In this document: piece by piece, positions 50,236 through 63,800 of the stretch | Numbering within the stretch: the stretch's first letter is position 1 | Layout: each line of letters begins with the position of its first letter | Assembly (NCBI GenBank): GCA_013399695.1 | Contig: VXAU01004370.1 | Coordinates: 1-64,000 of the forward strand | Direction of reading: 5' to 3' | DNA length: 64,000 bases | Source of the DNA: Formicarius rufipectus | Taxonomy: Eukaryota > Chordata > Aves > Passeriformes > Formicariidae | Notes under the pieces: model-generated | What the model was told of the DNA's origin: nothing | Databases searched by the model: none | What the model saw: only the letters and a program-made list of their open reading frames with translations | Translations under genes and position numbers: made by a program

Positions 50236-53200
50236 GTGCTCCTGCTAAGGAAAGAATCTCCTTTTTTTTAGAGACTGTTCTGCATTACTCAAAACTACCT
50301 GTAGGTGGATAAGAGCATGCCATGTTGTGCCATCCAACACCACACAAATTTCTGAACTTGTGGTGGTACTAACTGTGTTTGTGACATGTTATTCTCACTT
50401 TTGGTCCTGGAGCAGAACTGGACTGGCACTGCTTTGGAGGCTGTTTTCACTGGACTTTGCTGAGCTGCACAGAAATACTTGTAGCCTAGGATTGATCCAT
50501 GCCTGGATCAAAACCCATTCTGATCCTGCTGAGAGGGTAAGTTTTTCCAATGCCCCAGATCCTTTCTTTAGCATTGCGTACATCATGTTGCAACCTGAGT
50601 GCTGACGCTTTGATGGCAGTTTCTCCAAGAGGATCCTGTACTGCATTGTACCCCAAAGGTCGTCTCCACCCAAGTCAGATCATTTCAGCTCTTCTTCCCA
50701 GCTTAGGTCCTACCCTAAAACTCTGTCAGAGGCAGTTCTGTCTTTTCTGTACTGCCCTTTCAGGCATCAAGCTGGTCAAGAGAAGTCTTTTGAGTTTGTC
50801 TTTGTGGGGAAAGTTGATGCAGAGGGAGGATTCAAAGTCCAGAACTGAGATTTGAGAAGGTTTTGTTGCCTGAACTTCCTGTGTTCCCACTCTGTGAGCC
50901 CAGCTATGACAGATTACTCAAGGGGCAGATCCCAAAGGGAAGGCAGTTTAGTGGCTGAGAATCTGTCACGCTTGTCCAGTTTGATGTGAGAGAAAACCAG
51001 TTAAGTGTTGCAGCCCCAGGGATTGCCAGGCAGGGTGCTGACCTCAGTTAGGTTGGTGCCAATACCTGAATTCAACCTGCACCCCCATCTGTGGTGGAAT
51101 TACACTTCACCTGAGTGTGTATTTTGTTTAAGCCTTCTTTTGCTCCTTTGTTTGCTCTTCTTCATTTGAGTATGTAAGGAGGGCTTAGGTAAGGAAAGGA
51201 ACAAGTGCCCAGTCTGACACTGCTTGCTACTTGGATGTGTCTCTTGAAGCGACGCTGCTCCTTCCCATAGGATGCCCCAGATAAGTCAGCAGTGCTCTGC
51301 TGTCAGCGGCATTACAGAGCTACACCTCGCTGCCTCAGGAAGGGCTCTTGCCCTCCCTCACAAATGAGATGGACAGTACAAAAGACTCAATTCACCATAA
51401 CATTACTATACTTTGCCTTCTTTTTTGCTGTTCATTTAGAGTTTGTAAGGCATTACTCACGTATGTGGACACACTCTTCTGCTTTGGGAGTTTTGAGCAG
51501 CTTTTAGTTCTACCAGTAGATAAGTTTTGAAGGAATTCCTTCCGCTCTGCCAAAACTCTATATTGCATCAATTTGGCCAAGCTGCTGATTTTATTTGCTT
51601 TTAGGTACACTTGCACAGTTTGTTAATGCAGTATAAAAAGCTTAACTATCAAATTACGCCATCTTCACATTTCACTTATGCACTCTTTCAATTCCTACAA
51701 ATAAAATGCTCTATGTTCTTATAGTCCAAACTACTTTATGCATGGCCTCTGTATTTGCTGTTTATTTAGGAACAAGATTGGGGAATTTCAGACTATTTCA
51801 AGTGCTGGTTTTGAAATATACTCTTAGTATAATTTTTGGATTATTCCTTTTTATCACATCTTAACTTTGAATATCAGAAATCCTTCTCCTGTGGAAAAGG
51901 GTAGTTATTGCCAACCTAATTTCAAAAGGACTTTAAAAATTCAATCGTTTTAGCTCTTTAGGTTTGATTGTGCATGGCTTGTAGGATTATAGGTTCTTAG
52001 TTTTAATGTCTATTTTTGAATGCTGGTTTGGGGTCAATGGTTAGAAACTCTCAGTATCATTTTTAGTTCTGAGATATCTTTTTGATTTACATGTCTGAAG
52101 CGACAAAACCTCTTATTGTTATCATTTTTGAAAAATTGCCAAGGTACAGCCAAATCTTTCACTGCTTGCTGCACAGAACTGGTTCTTGCCTCCGTGTTGT
52201 GTTCTGTAGAATTCATTATTGTAATGCCTTGTTTACTTACATTTCTTTCTGGTGATAATAGGCTTTTCAGCCTTCAGCATTCAAGGCCTTTGTCTGCAGA
52301 GGAAAAGAAAAATCAGGCAAAACATCAGGCTCTTTCATCAAGCTTTTCAAATCTGATTTCAAAAGTTTGCTGTTAACCATTTCAGTGTCATAATAGAGGA
52401 ACAAAGACCTTCACAATAAAAGATCCAGAATCAGAAACACCTCTGCAGGGAAACAGCTTTTGTTACTAAAGCTGTTTTGAAGCAAAGTGTATTATCCGGG
52501 ATTCATATTCCCCTTTCAGTAATAAGGGCTGCCTATTTCCCTAAATATATGAGTTTTCCTGTTCCTTTAAGAATGGCAGCCAAGCTAATGGGTTTCAAGA
52601 AGCTGTCGAATAATTTTCAACCAGTTAGATTTCTTTGTAAAACAAAAACACTATCTGAAAAAAATTACTGACTTATCAAACACATTTTATGAAAAATGTT
52701 TTTTCCACTTTTTAAAATAGAAAGTGTACACAAAATGTTAGTTTTAGCTATAAATATATTTTGGCTGACCATTAAAGAAGAAAACAAACTTTCTTTGCCA
52801 TCAACAAACCTGCAAATCTGACAATGCATATGAACTTAGTAAGTAGGTTTCTGTTTTTCAGATAATTAATTTTTTTTTAATATTCACTTTACTGCTGTTA
52901 TAGTTCCTCAGATTTTCCTATTTTAATACCTGTTTCATGATGCCTCTGAGTTTGTGGTACCTTGCTGGTTTGATATAACTGATGTCTAGTTCAGGAGAAT
53001 GTTGTAGAAACTTCTTCTTAATTCCTGTGAACATAAGAAAGTGATTTCAAAGGACTAGGCAAAGGACAAACTTGTATTTAGCACATTGGATCCTCAGCAC
53101 ATTTTCCCATCTGTTCATCAATTGAACCCTGGTCTTTCTGGGCACTGGACATGGTGGTGATTCCATGGGAGTGAACAAGAGAAATGTATCATCCTATGTT

Positions 53201-53434
53201 TGAAGATCACACAGGGCAAATCGAAGTTCATCAGTTTTCTGACTGCTTAGTGCTTGTCTTTGCAACCATGAGCTCTTCAGGCCTGTCTCCATCTTCATTA
53301 GTCATTTGTCCAGCTACTCCTATTCTGGGTTGCTATGATTTTGCCAAATATAAAGCAGCTAGGCTGAAACTTTCTGTGCTTCATTTCTGCTCCATGTGAT
53401 ACTTTTTGATGGTCTTGGATATCAGTATTTCCTA
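50236..53434. other. intergenic, no gene recognised
   Basis: Slightly GC-richer around 50390-50870, with a GAGAGG-GTAAGT donor-like site at 50536 (plus). Overlapping open frames in that patch show no domain. The rest is AT-rich. Confidence 0.5.
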
Positions 53435-53479
53435 TGGCTTTTCCAGAGTTAGGGCAGATTTCTGGCTTTTCCAGAGTTA
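53435..53479 (+). repeat. 17-bp direct repeat, 28-bp spacing
   Basis: TGGCTTTTCCAGAGTTA occurs at 53435-53451 and 53463-53479 without difference. Confidence 0.85.
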
Positions 53480-55899
53480 AGACTCTCTAGAGTTGAAACA
53501 CTGATTTTGAAAAAGGTCTCTAACATGCTCAGATTTATAGCAGAATTTGATATCTGGCCAAGGGGATTGGTTTGGTGTCAGTGACATTCCTTTCTTTCAA
53601 GCTCATGAAAATTCATCTGTGTTTTCTTCTTGCCCTGTTGTGACACATTGGAGTTTTGTGACTAATTATCAGTACATTTCACCTACATTGAGCAGGGTCC
53701 ATCTTCTCACAGCTCCAGTCTGCCAGGTAGACTGTTCTGTCCCTGAGCCATCCCCCAGCATAACCAGAAAAGGCTTCCCAGCAAGGCTTCAGATCTGCTG
53801 AAGGAATTTGCCCAGTGAGAGTACTGGCACTGTCTGTACCAGTAAGATGCTGCTTCTGAAACACCTCTCAGTCTACAGCAATTGTGCATCTTCAAGTAGA
53901 CTGATGAATACTGTGAACTCTGGACCTCTTGAATGTATGGCTGTTTTGGGGGTTGCTTAAGCTCTGGCTAGCCACTTTTAAAATCCTGAAGTTCTGCATA
54001 CGGATACCTATCCTTCCCCATGCAACACAGTCCATCTGGAAACATGTCACAGGCCCCATCAGTGTAGTGGAAGTGTATTTTTTCTTTTTCCATCCCTTGT
54101 GTAGTATTTACTGATGGCTAAATACCACTGTTTAAATTTGAACCGTAAAAAAGCAGGAACATATTTAAATATGAAATTTGAATGTTTTAATAAACTGCAT
54201 GCATTTGAAAATAGGGTAGGTTCCTATTGTACTGTAAAAACAAACAAATCTTTGTGAGTTAAGGTAAGGATTCATGAAAACAAACATTACTCTGTGCTTT
54301 ATATGCATCTTAACAATTTATAACAAATTTTTTTCATAATGAGTCTTGTAACACTATGAAGAGTTGAGTCTGAAATAAAATATGTTTGGAAATGTATTCT
54401 TTAACGAGTGCATGCTGCAAACACATCCATCTGTAAAGCTGAACTTTAGCATTCAGGTAATAACTGTGCTGTCAGTTTGGCATCTATCTTATGGTCAGCA
54501 TTATGACACTAAAATAATTAAGAAATATTAAGTGTCTTAAGATCTTCCATTTGAAATGCTGCATTAAAAACTGAGTTTTCCTAAGTTATTTTTCTTTTTG
54601 TGGTTGGCATATAAGTTTCTTTTCCTTTAAGACTCGTGGAGCTTGGTAAATCCCCAAATTCTGGACATTCCTGTGGGTTTTGAGTTGCACTTAATGGGTG
54701 AATATGTGAATACGTAAAAATGCTCTACCCCCGGCCATAAATTATTCATACCAGTAGGTCATTCCTACTGCTTCTGCACAGGCTGTAGAAGTTGGATGCA
54801 CGGGCAGACTGATATTTCTAAGTGTTTTAGCATGAATCATGTTGGAGAGGTGCTAAGACAGCCAGCAGTTCGCTAAAGATGGAGTGTACGTGCTTTCTTG
54901 AAGCATGTGCTCATAAGAAACTGTTGACTTATTCCCCAACTAGAGCGCATTCAAAAAAATCCTTCTGCCTACACGAAGTAAAACACTTGAGCCTTCATTA
55001 GCAGGTCTAAAAGTGAACAAGAACATAAAAGAAAAGACTTGTAAACAAGTAAGCCATGATCCTGAACCTGCAACAAGTAGCCTTCAGAAAGCATTAAAGC
55101 AGCACTGAGACTGCGGCTTGTAAAACGCCAAATTCACCTGACAAAGTGAGAGAGGGAGAATGAACGTGTGAAGCCAAGATAGGAAAGTTTGTTGGTGCAA
55201 GGATGCTGCATCCCCATACTGCAGATCAGCTTAAGTGCACAGCAGAGACCTGCAGGATAGCTGGGACAGTATCCTGGAAAATGCAAGCAGAGGTCTACAT
55301 GTACAGCTGTTGGTTTTCAGGCTGTATGTGAAAGTCTTGACCATAGAGGGTTTTCCCTCATTTAATTTTGTGATGACAGCAGATCCCAGTTCAGCAGAGA
55401 GCAGCCCTCTGTGGATGTCAATGGGATTTACACACATACAGAAATGCTTTGCTGAATTAGGGCCAATGGCACTGATGATACCAGTATGTGAGAACCAGAG
55501 AGTAGGGGTGTAATTGACTCATGAACCAAAACCCAGAAAGCTGGTATTAAAACCTGCAAAATTAGTTAACATTTTGTCTTGGCACCCACAGGCAGTGGAA
55601 GACAGATATATGGAATTTTAAACAAGAACTCTAAAGAGATTTTTAATTGCTTAATTTTAAAAAACTTTTATGTCCTTGATTCATTTTAACTCAAAATATT
55701 TAAAACTAATAAGTGTTATTTAAAATAATTTTTTCTTACACCAGAAGATATGAAGTTCTACAGCATAAAACTAAACCAATTATTTCTCTCATTAGGAATT
55801 ACTTCTTGATTAAAAAAGCAGTATGTTAAAGTTAAAAAAGATACAGTTAAGAAAGTTCTTCAAATCTTCAGTCAGAATCAGAGGAAAAACTCTCAGAAG
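53480..55899. other. intergenic, no gene recognised
   Basis: Unique AT-rich sequence. No repeat or gene was identified. Confidence 0.5.
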
Positions 55900-56340
55900 T
55901 GAAGATGATTGTACAGGCAGATCAATCGAAAGTATAAGGTCAATGCATTTGTGTAGAATTTAGGGATTACTGTAGGATCTGAATGTTTCCTTTTCTTAGT
56001 TTCATGTTCGGTTGTCTTAAAATAAAACAGATTAAAATTGATTGAATTTCCTTACATTTATGTAATTAATGTATCCTCATTAGAAATCAATTAGATCTGA
56101 TAATCTCCATTGGTGCCATGGTTGATAAACTGAATGCCAATCAGTGTAATAAAAACAGTGAAATATAATTTCTTGCTGTTCCAAGTAATGATCAACTAAT
56201 CAGTAAATTTAATCAGAACATATCAACATCAATCAGTCATATTAGTGCTTGCAGACTACAATAGCCAGCTACGTCTGACAAGTTATGGGTATTGAAACAA
56301 TTGTAGCCCATGTGCACATTTAAGTATATGGTTTATACAT
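55900..56340. promoter_or_regulatory. candidate conserved enhancer with AATCAG cluster
   Basis: Non-repetitive AT-rich sequence with GTAATTAATG, CAATTAG and GATAATC cores, and four AATCAG motifs (56139, 56198, 56211, 56231) within 98 bases. The complement CTGATT resembles TALE/homeodomain half-sites. Inference from texture only. Confidence 0.28.
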
Positions 56341-58976
56341 ACACGTGCAAGCAGTTTAAACATACTAGAACATTAAACTCCCATGAATTAAGTAGTTAGC
56401 CTTGTAGTGAATCTCTGTTGCTTGAACAGCCTACAGCTTCTAAAATCTATACTGTGCTTTATTGTTAATGGATCCAAGAGACTCTTATAATCAATGCCAG
56501 CTTTTCTGCATGTCCTATAAATATGCCTGTACTGCCTGTCCAGATAGACAAGCTTTAGTCTCTTCTCCCTTGCTGGTCAGCAGTAAGTAGGGAGAAAAAT
56601 GGACCTAACTCAGGTGTTTTCCTGAATTTCTCTTCCTTACTTAAACAGTAGGGAGGAGATGAACTGTGAACATCCATCTGCATAGAATCTGCCTACCAGT
56701 GGGGGCTCAACCTGATTTAAGACGTCCTTCTGGAGAAGAGCATGGCAGGACTTTGTAGCAGGGACCCTGGCAGCAATTGAAATGGCTTCTAGGGCAGTTC
56801 CCAAATTTTTATTGGGCTGTTTTCATCCCAGTGATCAAAATTCAGGCTCTTTAATGAAGAACTTGATATATAGGGTATGTGGGAATTTATTCGTTGCTTT
56901 AGTGTAAATACAGACTTCACTACTCAGACCCTGACCTTTAAGATGCATGTATTTGTAGTGCTTAATTCTGCACCACACATGTTCGTGGTAATGACTGAAG
57001 ATCTGAAGAAACATTTTGAAGGGTATTTATTTGATATTAAAAGAAGAATTCTAATTTGTCTTCCAATAGACCACAAGTGTACATCAGAGCAGTGTACATC
57101 TGTTTGGGGTTAGTTTCTATGGATGAATGAGTATTTTGTAGTAAATAACCTACTTAATTGATTTAACCTTTCCCTGTTTGCATATTTTCTGAAGATACTT
57201 TATAATTTTCTTGAATTAGAGGAAATTACTCTTTCCATAGGTTCTCTGAAGATCACCTGTAGGTTGTTTACATTTAAAGGACTCAGTATTCAAAATTAAA
57301 AATGTAAGACAATTCTAAACTCCACTTGCCACATATCATTATTTCTATTTACAAATTGGGAGAGATTTCTGAAGAAAATGCCCTGAGCTAGAAGTTTAAA
57401 TCCACTTTGTGAATAGTGTCATTATTCTCAAACGTTCTTCAGCACTCTTGCCTGTGAACTCATCTGCAGGAATAGTCACAGAAAGTAAATGGAAAGAAGA
57501 CAAACAGCCAAGACACATTCACTGTTTCACTTGAGTGAATATTCTTAGAAAATATTTAGAAATATTGGCTCTGTTATTAGTTATATAAATATTCATACAA
57601 ATCTGTCTATCAGATTGCCTCCCTGAAATTACTCTGGCTTTTTTAGGAACTTGGAGAGAAAAGTCTCTTAAAAATATATTTCTGCACATTTTCCAGAAGT
57701 ATAATAGAGTGGATATGGCCTTATAAATTACAGGCTTTCCCATACTCATCCAGTCATGGGGCCAAATCTCAAAGTTAACTTTAATGGGATTTTGGCTCAG
57801 CAAGGTTGGAGGAAGGGCAGCAGAATTTAGCCTATGATTTATACTGCTTTCATAAATCGCTCAGTGAAAAAAAATACAGCAGTGGTACTTAGGTAGTACA
57901 GTTGCATGTAATTTATTTTCTGCATAACCCACATGAAATTTAATAAGATATAAAAAAGTCACATTTTTGACTGAAATCTTACAAATTCTAGCTTTAGTGA
58001 AAATAACTACTGGCTTCTCAAATGAGCTGATCAAGTAAGGCAAAAAGTGGAAAATATTCATTGAAATGTGCTTTATTTGATTATTTTTATTTTTTGAAAA
58101 GGGGACTTTCGTTTCACGACATACACTAACATATGATAGAAATTAGGAAATGTGCTGTAGTTATGTTCTCAGTGGGGATGAAAAATGAGAATGCTCTGAG
58201 AGTCTAGGGAGATGGGGTTCAAGCTCCAGGGCCAGGAGCTACATTAGTCTCTACAATAAAAGGACTGATTTTCATTAAAGACAGTGGTACCCACTGCATA
58301 GAAAAATAAAATTAAAAAAAATATTTCTATATATAGGAACTTCCTTTGCAGAATATCGTAAGTTGGAACAATAACCATAAAGAAAACCTGAGTCAGCTAT
58401 CTGCTTTGATAACTTTTCCATGGATTTTAATACACACTTGTGTATGTTTGATGATCAGATACCAAGATAAGGTGGCAGTCAAACCCTCGAGTAGTCAATT
58501 CAAACAAGTTTGTGGCGAATAAATGGAGTAACAGTGCTTATTGACTTACTGAGGTAAACATAAAAGCAAAACAAAACGAAACAAAAAGCAAAGCAAGAGA
58601 GCTGCCTGCAACCACTGAGGATTACACCCATCTTGCCACCTGATGAAACACTGCAGCCACAGAGGCTTTATAGTGCACTTAAGGAATTAGGTGTCCTCTG
58701 CAGAGAAAAATTATACAAAATGTGCAACTAAATACATAATTTTACTTAGGTCCAGTAGTAATTCTTTTTGTGGAACTTGTATGTTGATTGCAGACCCACA
58801 GACTATAAAAAATCCCCAACAAAAAAATAAGTCCCAAATTTTATTTGCCAGCAGTTCAGTAAAACTTGTTCCATGTAGCCATAGGGCTAATATATGCTTG
58901 TTGTTCTCTACAACCATAGCACAGCATCTGAGAGACCCTGGGTTTACATTTGGAGCAAGGATGACTCAGATTAGAC
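56341..58976. other. intergenic, no gene recognised
   Basis: AT-rich. Frames such as 57519-57803 and 58691-58981 have no support. A CAAAA-type patch lies at about 58565-58595. Confidence 0.5.
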
Positions 58977-59125
58977 ATTGAAACAGATTGCCTGGGGCAT
59001 CTTCAGTGCTGGATGTCTGTAAGAAGGAATTAGATAAATATTTGTCAGGAATGCAATAGATATGGCTAATCCTGCCTTGGTGCAAGGGGCTGGACCCCCA
59101 GGAGCTTCCCAGACTTATGATTTAA
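58977..59125 (+). mobile_element. ancient CR1 tail, plus orientation
   Basis: GATTGCCTGGGGCATCTTCA, then AATATTTGTCAGGAATGCAA and CCTGCCTTGGTGCAAGGGGC with TGGACCCCCAGGAGCTTCCC. This is the same old CR1 lineage as 39849-40015. Confidence 0.8.
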
Positions 59126-60421
59126 AAGACAAAGCTATATCTTAAGTCAAAGCTATATATTCAATAAACAATAATCAGAATGTCCTCATTATTATATTCT
59201 TTTGGCACCTAAAATTACTTTCAAATTTGACCTAAAAAAGGTATTTCTATATTTCCCTAGAGATAAATGCAAAGATAATCACAGAAATTTTTTTTGTTTT
59301 TGAACAGGGATGCCGTTGCCTTATGCTCAGAGGTCTACACTAAACATTTAGAATTCCACTAAGGGCAAAATCTTTCCATTTCATGCAGTGTTCTCAGAAA
59401 CGAGGTCAGGCATTTCTCAATCCCCAGCAAGAAAACTTTCTGACTCATTACTCTACCACAGTGCATCCAGAATTTCCCCTTGGGTTCCAGTCAAATTGTT
59501 CAAATGTTTTGGAAAAATTTATCTTTGACATCCCAAGAAAGGGAATATAGAAAAACAGTCCTCCTAGCATGAAAAGATTAGACCCCTCTTAGATCTGAAG
59601 CCGAATGTCTTTCAGTTTCCAAGCAATTATTATTTATTAATTCATGCAATGGGTTTCACAAGCACCAAAGTACTTTATAGAATTACAAATTCTGCTGTAA
59701 AAACACAGATGTGAAAGTCCCATTGTCACAGACACTGCTGACACGTGACCAGCTTTCTTGGAGGACCCAGATATTATCAGAAATCCCCACTAACTTGGCA
59801 TTGAAATGCCAGCTTCTCCTGCATGATTGCTGAGGACTTCCAAATTACCCAAAGCTTCTGGGCCCTGATTTAAGACATAAGGTGCTCATTTCAAGCACTT
59901 GGAAAGCCTTCTGCATTTTCCTTAATGATTGAGCCTATATACTTATATCCTGAAAATAATGTGGCTCTCCCAAGCCTGCCAAGCAGCACACAGTTTTCCA
60001 GAAGGTGTGAGGTCCTCTTCTGAACCATTAAGCCTCACATTCCTTTTGCTTATGACTATCCAAGATCTGATTTGAGTGCGTCCATTGCAAAAACATTTTG
60101 ATGCATTTCCACTCTGTCCCTCCTTCCACACTCAGGCTCTGGCAAGGTGGATGGGATCTCTGAAGGTCTTCTTCTTTTTTTTTTTTTTTTTTGTTGCTAA
60201 TATCATGTTTATATAAAATTCCTTAAAGACTTCTTGTGGATAGAAATGGACTAATGTGTTCCATGGTCATAACCATGCAGGTAACTTCTGTCTTTAGAAA
60301 GCCTATAAACCCTGAGAATGGCTTACACAAGAGGTGTCAGAACAAACACTGTGAGGGCTCAGGGCTGGGAGGGGCGAGGGGAGGTAAAGGACAACACTGA
60401 GCTGATGATGAATTCATATTT
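59126..60421. other. intergenic, no gene recognised
   Basis: AT-rich, with a T run at about 60175-60192. No gene recognised. Confidence 0.5.
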
Positions 60422-60798
60422 TGTTGGAGTTCAAAAATACTTAGCAACGAAGGATTTAACAGAGATGTCGAGGAAACCTTGGGAGAGGCCTGAATAGACA
60501 TCTCTTGACAGATAAAAGACTGTAAACTGTTGCCTCCCTGTCTCCAAGATACTTGAAGCTACCTCGACTTTGGGGATACACCTAGAACCTAGATGAGGAC
60601 TCCACTGTATTGCTAATATGTGTCTCTCCATAGTGAATGGTGTGTTATCCCATAGTTGTAATACCTCCCCCCATGTTTAGCATAAGCCAAACCCTGGGAT
60701 GAATATTCATTTACTGAGCATATATATTGCATTATAGTTTCAATAAAATTATTCCTGATTGACCCCCCCACAATCTGGGATCGTGCCCGACTGCAACA
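60422..60798 (+). mobile_element. solo LTR, inverted copy B
   Basis: 377 bases, TGTTGGAGTTC...GACTGCAACA, flanked by a perfect 6-bp target duplication ATATTT (60416-60421 and 60799-60804). AATAAA lies at 60742-60747. It is the same family as 46176-46607 but in the opposite orientation and 55 bases shorter. The perfect duplication suggests it is the younger or less eroded of the two. No internal retroviral genes are present. Confidence 0.93.
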
Positions 60799-60804
60799 AT
60801 ATTT

Positions 60805-63800
60805 CTACATGATGCGTCCATCTCAAGCAAAGGGAAACAATGGGGCAAGCAATGGTCATTCTGTATTGGACGTGGGAAAAAATTCAAACCTTTGCCTTAA
60901 TAAAATGGCAATACTAGAAAAAGTTGATAAACATGTAACATTTTTGTTAGTGAGAAAGCAGGCGAGATCTCCTGCCCTGTAAGGTTCTACAAAGGAGCTA
61001 TAAGTCAAGACAACTAGCACGAAGATTTTCTTGAGAAGAGAAGCCCTTACATGTGCTCATGGTGGATATGGTCTCCCTTCTTCTGTGTGCTCTGAATTGC
61101 TCCTATAAACTGTAACACTGACTTTGGCACTGGAAGAACAAGGAAAAAATGCTTGTAGGATCCCCAGGTGGTCCCAGACACCAGAGAAGCCTCTTCAGAA
61201 GCATTTGAATACCTAAATGATGATGTTTCTGTTCAAGCTTGAAGTAAGTAAACATATGTGCAAAATCAATTAGACTTAGATAAGTTTGTGATCTTAAAAA
61301 TGCAGAATTATGCTTTCACAGTTAGCTATTTCCAAGCTGAATTTAACAAGGAAAAAACCAGAAGAAAACAGCACTGCTTTGCTTCTTGCACAGGACTTGT
61401 CCTGGGGCTGGAGAACCTGAGGGTTGGAGGGCTTCAGGGTGGCTTAACACCATTTCATACTTCCATTCTCAACACACTACAAAGGTCAAGCCTTATATAG
61501 GTACCCCACTGCTGCCACCTCTAGTAACCACATCAGGCAGTCTTGTATAGAAATTCTCTCTGACAAAAAGAAAGCTTTTCCACCCCATTTATTCCATATT
61601 GGAAAGCTGTAACAGAAAATCATTCATTTAGCGCATGATTATATATCAAGGGCAAGTGGCAACACTCTGCTTTAGAGGTGAGGTGTCGCACTAATATATT
61701 ATATTCTAATACTAATAATTTGATATAATATTTAATATTGCTTTTTGGTGTTTAGTTAAGAATCCAGCAAGCTTTCTTAATCACCCCCCACACTTCAGTT
61801 TCTGGAATATTACGTGCCTTGTCCCTCACAGCACTTGTTCACACATAAGGAAAATATTGACATGGTGTTGTTATCCTATTTGTGCCGAGGTCTCATCTGC
61901 TGCTGACACGTCTGTTCCTTTAATCAGCCGTAAGAGTGTCGGTGTGTCACACAGTCAGTGACAGACATTTATAGGCTCCACCCGGTAGCTCCTCAGTATG
62001 TGCAGCTCCCATTGACTGAAGTGAGAGTTTTCTACGTTTAGGGGCAGTAGGATTGGAGCAGTTCCTGAAAATGATCTCTGCCTGCATTCACGAGGACAAA
62101 GTGAAAACTCTTGACTTTCAAACAGAGCTTCACTGGGACTTTCTATACCATGTTTTTCATCCCTTTTTGGCTTTTATGTAGCCAATGATTATCCTAATTG
62201 AGAAAGGGCTCAACTTTGTTTTCATTCAGGGTGTCAGAAATTTTTATTTTTTTTTCACTGTACTACACAGTGGTTCCTGGGAACTCAGCCCCTCCCAGGT
62301 TTCCAGCATCAGACCTTAAGTGATGTCATTTCAGGAAATCTTAATACAAGACAAAATGGCTTTCTGCCAGAAAAATGAGAAGCGTAGATTTTGTTGCTTA
62401 GACCAAAAAGATTAGGCCCACCCTCCAGACTTTCCTGATCAGTTAAAGATGTGCCTCTTCAAATCACTTTTATGCCAAAGTAGCTTTAATGTTTCCCTCC
62501 TTTTTACTCATCTGCTTTTGTCATTAACGAAACCTGGCATATATTTACTTTCTCTTTCTGAAAGAGACTTTATTTAAAAAAACTTTCAAACTCTGCCCAT
62601 CATCCCTCACTGACACATAGCTGCAGCCTGGGCAGCCAAGCAGTTGTAATCCAGCCAGTAACTCACTAAGCTCCTGGACAGACAAGTCAGACAAAGCTCT
62701 GCCTGTGAGCTCTGCTGGTGACCGTTCCCGAAGAAAAGTTTGTGGAAGAAAGCCACAAAACCAGGGGTATTGAGCTGCTACACATCTCAGCTACTTCCCC
62801 TACTCTTGTGAAGGAGATTGTTGCTGTACTGGACACTGAAGAGGACAGTAGTGGTAGTTTTCTGGGCTCCCAGTGATTTTTATTGCTATTGAGAGTTTTC
62901 AGAAATTTCTATGAGAATGAAATCTCACCAATTTATTACTATTCTGGTTTTGCTACCTCATGACAAATTCATGAGTCATACCACAAGACAGACACATTAC
63001 ATGCTGTTTGTGTTGAAATGGCTGTGCTATTCCTCCCATCTTAGGCAACAAATTAAGGTGCTGAAGTTAAAAGCCTCATTTGCCACTCCTTTTCTTATCA
63101 ATGGATTCAGGTAGACATCTCTGGGGGGAAGTCCTTGGATTTTTGGGTAGGCTAGATCAGGTAATAGAAAAACCTCTTTTCCCTAACAAAGACAGTATCT
63201 CCTCCTAACTTATTTTTGGTGAGAGACTGAATACTTTAAGCTCTTTCCTCACATCCAGACCGGGTTCAGAAGTTTTGCAAGACTGAAGCAAACTAAGGCA
63301 GGAAATGGGGCAGATAACAGTGAAAGAGTGTCAAATAACAGGCTTGCATATTCCATTTTGAACATGGATTTTCTGGAGGCTGTATTTTATTTTTATGGGG
63401 TGTGCGTGTAATATAGCCTTTGTTTAGCTTTTAAACTGCCAGTGAAAGGACAAAATGGAGAGCAACATAAAATACGCAATCACTTGGGTTCATCTTACCT
63501 TCAGCACTCTTTTGCTGCTTTGTTGCTACATTTTAAGAAGAGAAACTGGCATAAGAATGATTTCAGGACATAAAGCTTTGATTTGGAAGTGAAAATTCTC
63601 AAAGTTTCAGAGTATGTGAAGTGAAAAATGTTCTTCTGCCTGTTGTGGAGGCGAGGAAAGAGAGCAGGTCAAATTTAGACTTCATTTCTCTTCCAGTCCT
63701 GGCATAGTCAGGGATCTGGGTTTTCATTTAGCCCTGCACATGTCTATTCAGCTTCTCTCTTCTCTCCTGTGTATGCAAGGAATGGAAGGGGTGAGGGAGA

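Noticed and set aside
46608..60421. Provirus bounded by the two related LTRs
   Set aside because: Proviral LTRs are direct repeats sharing one target duplication; these are inverted with different duplications, and no gag, pol or env sequence lies between them.
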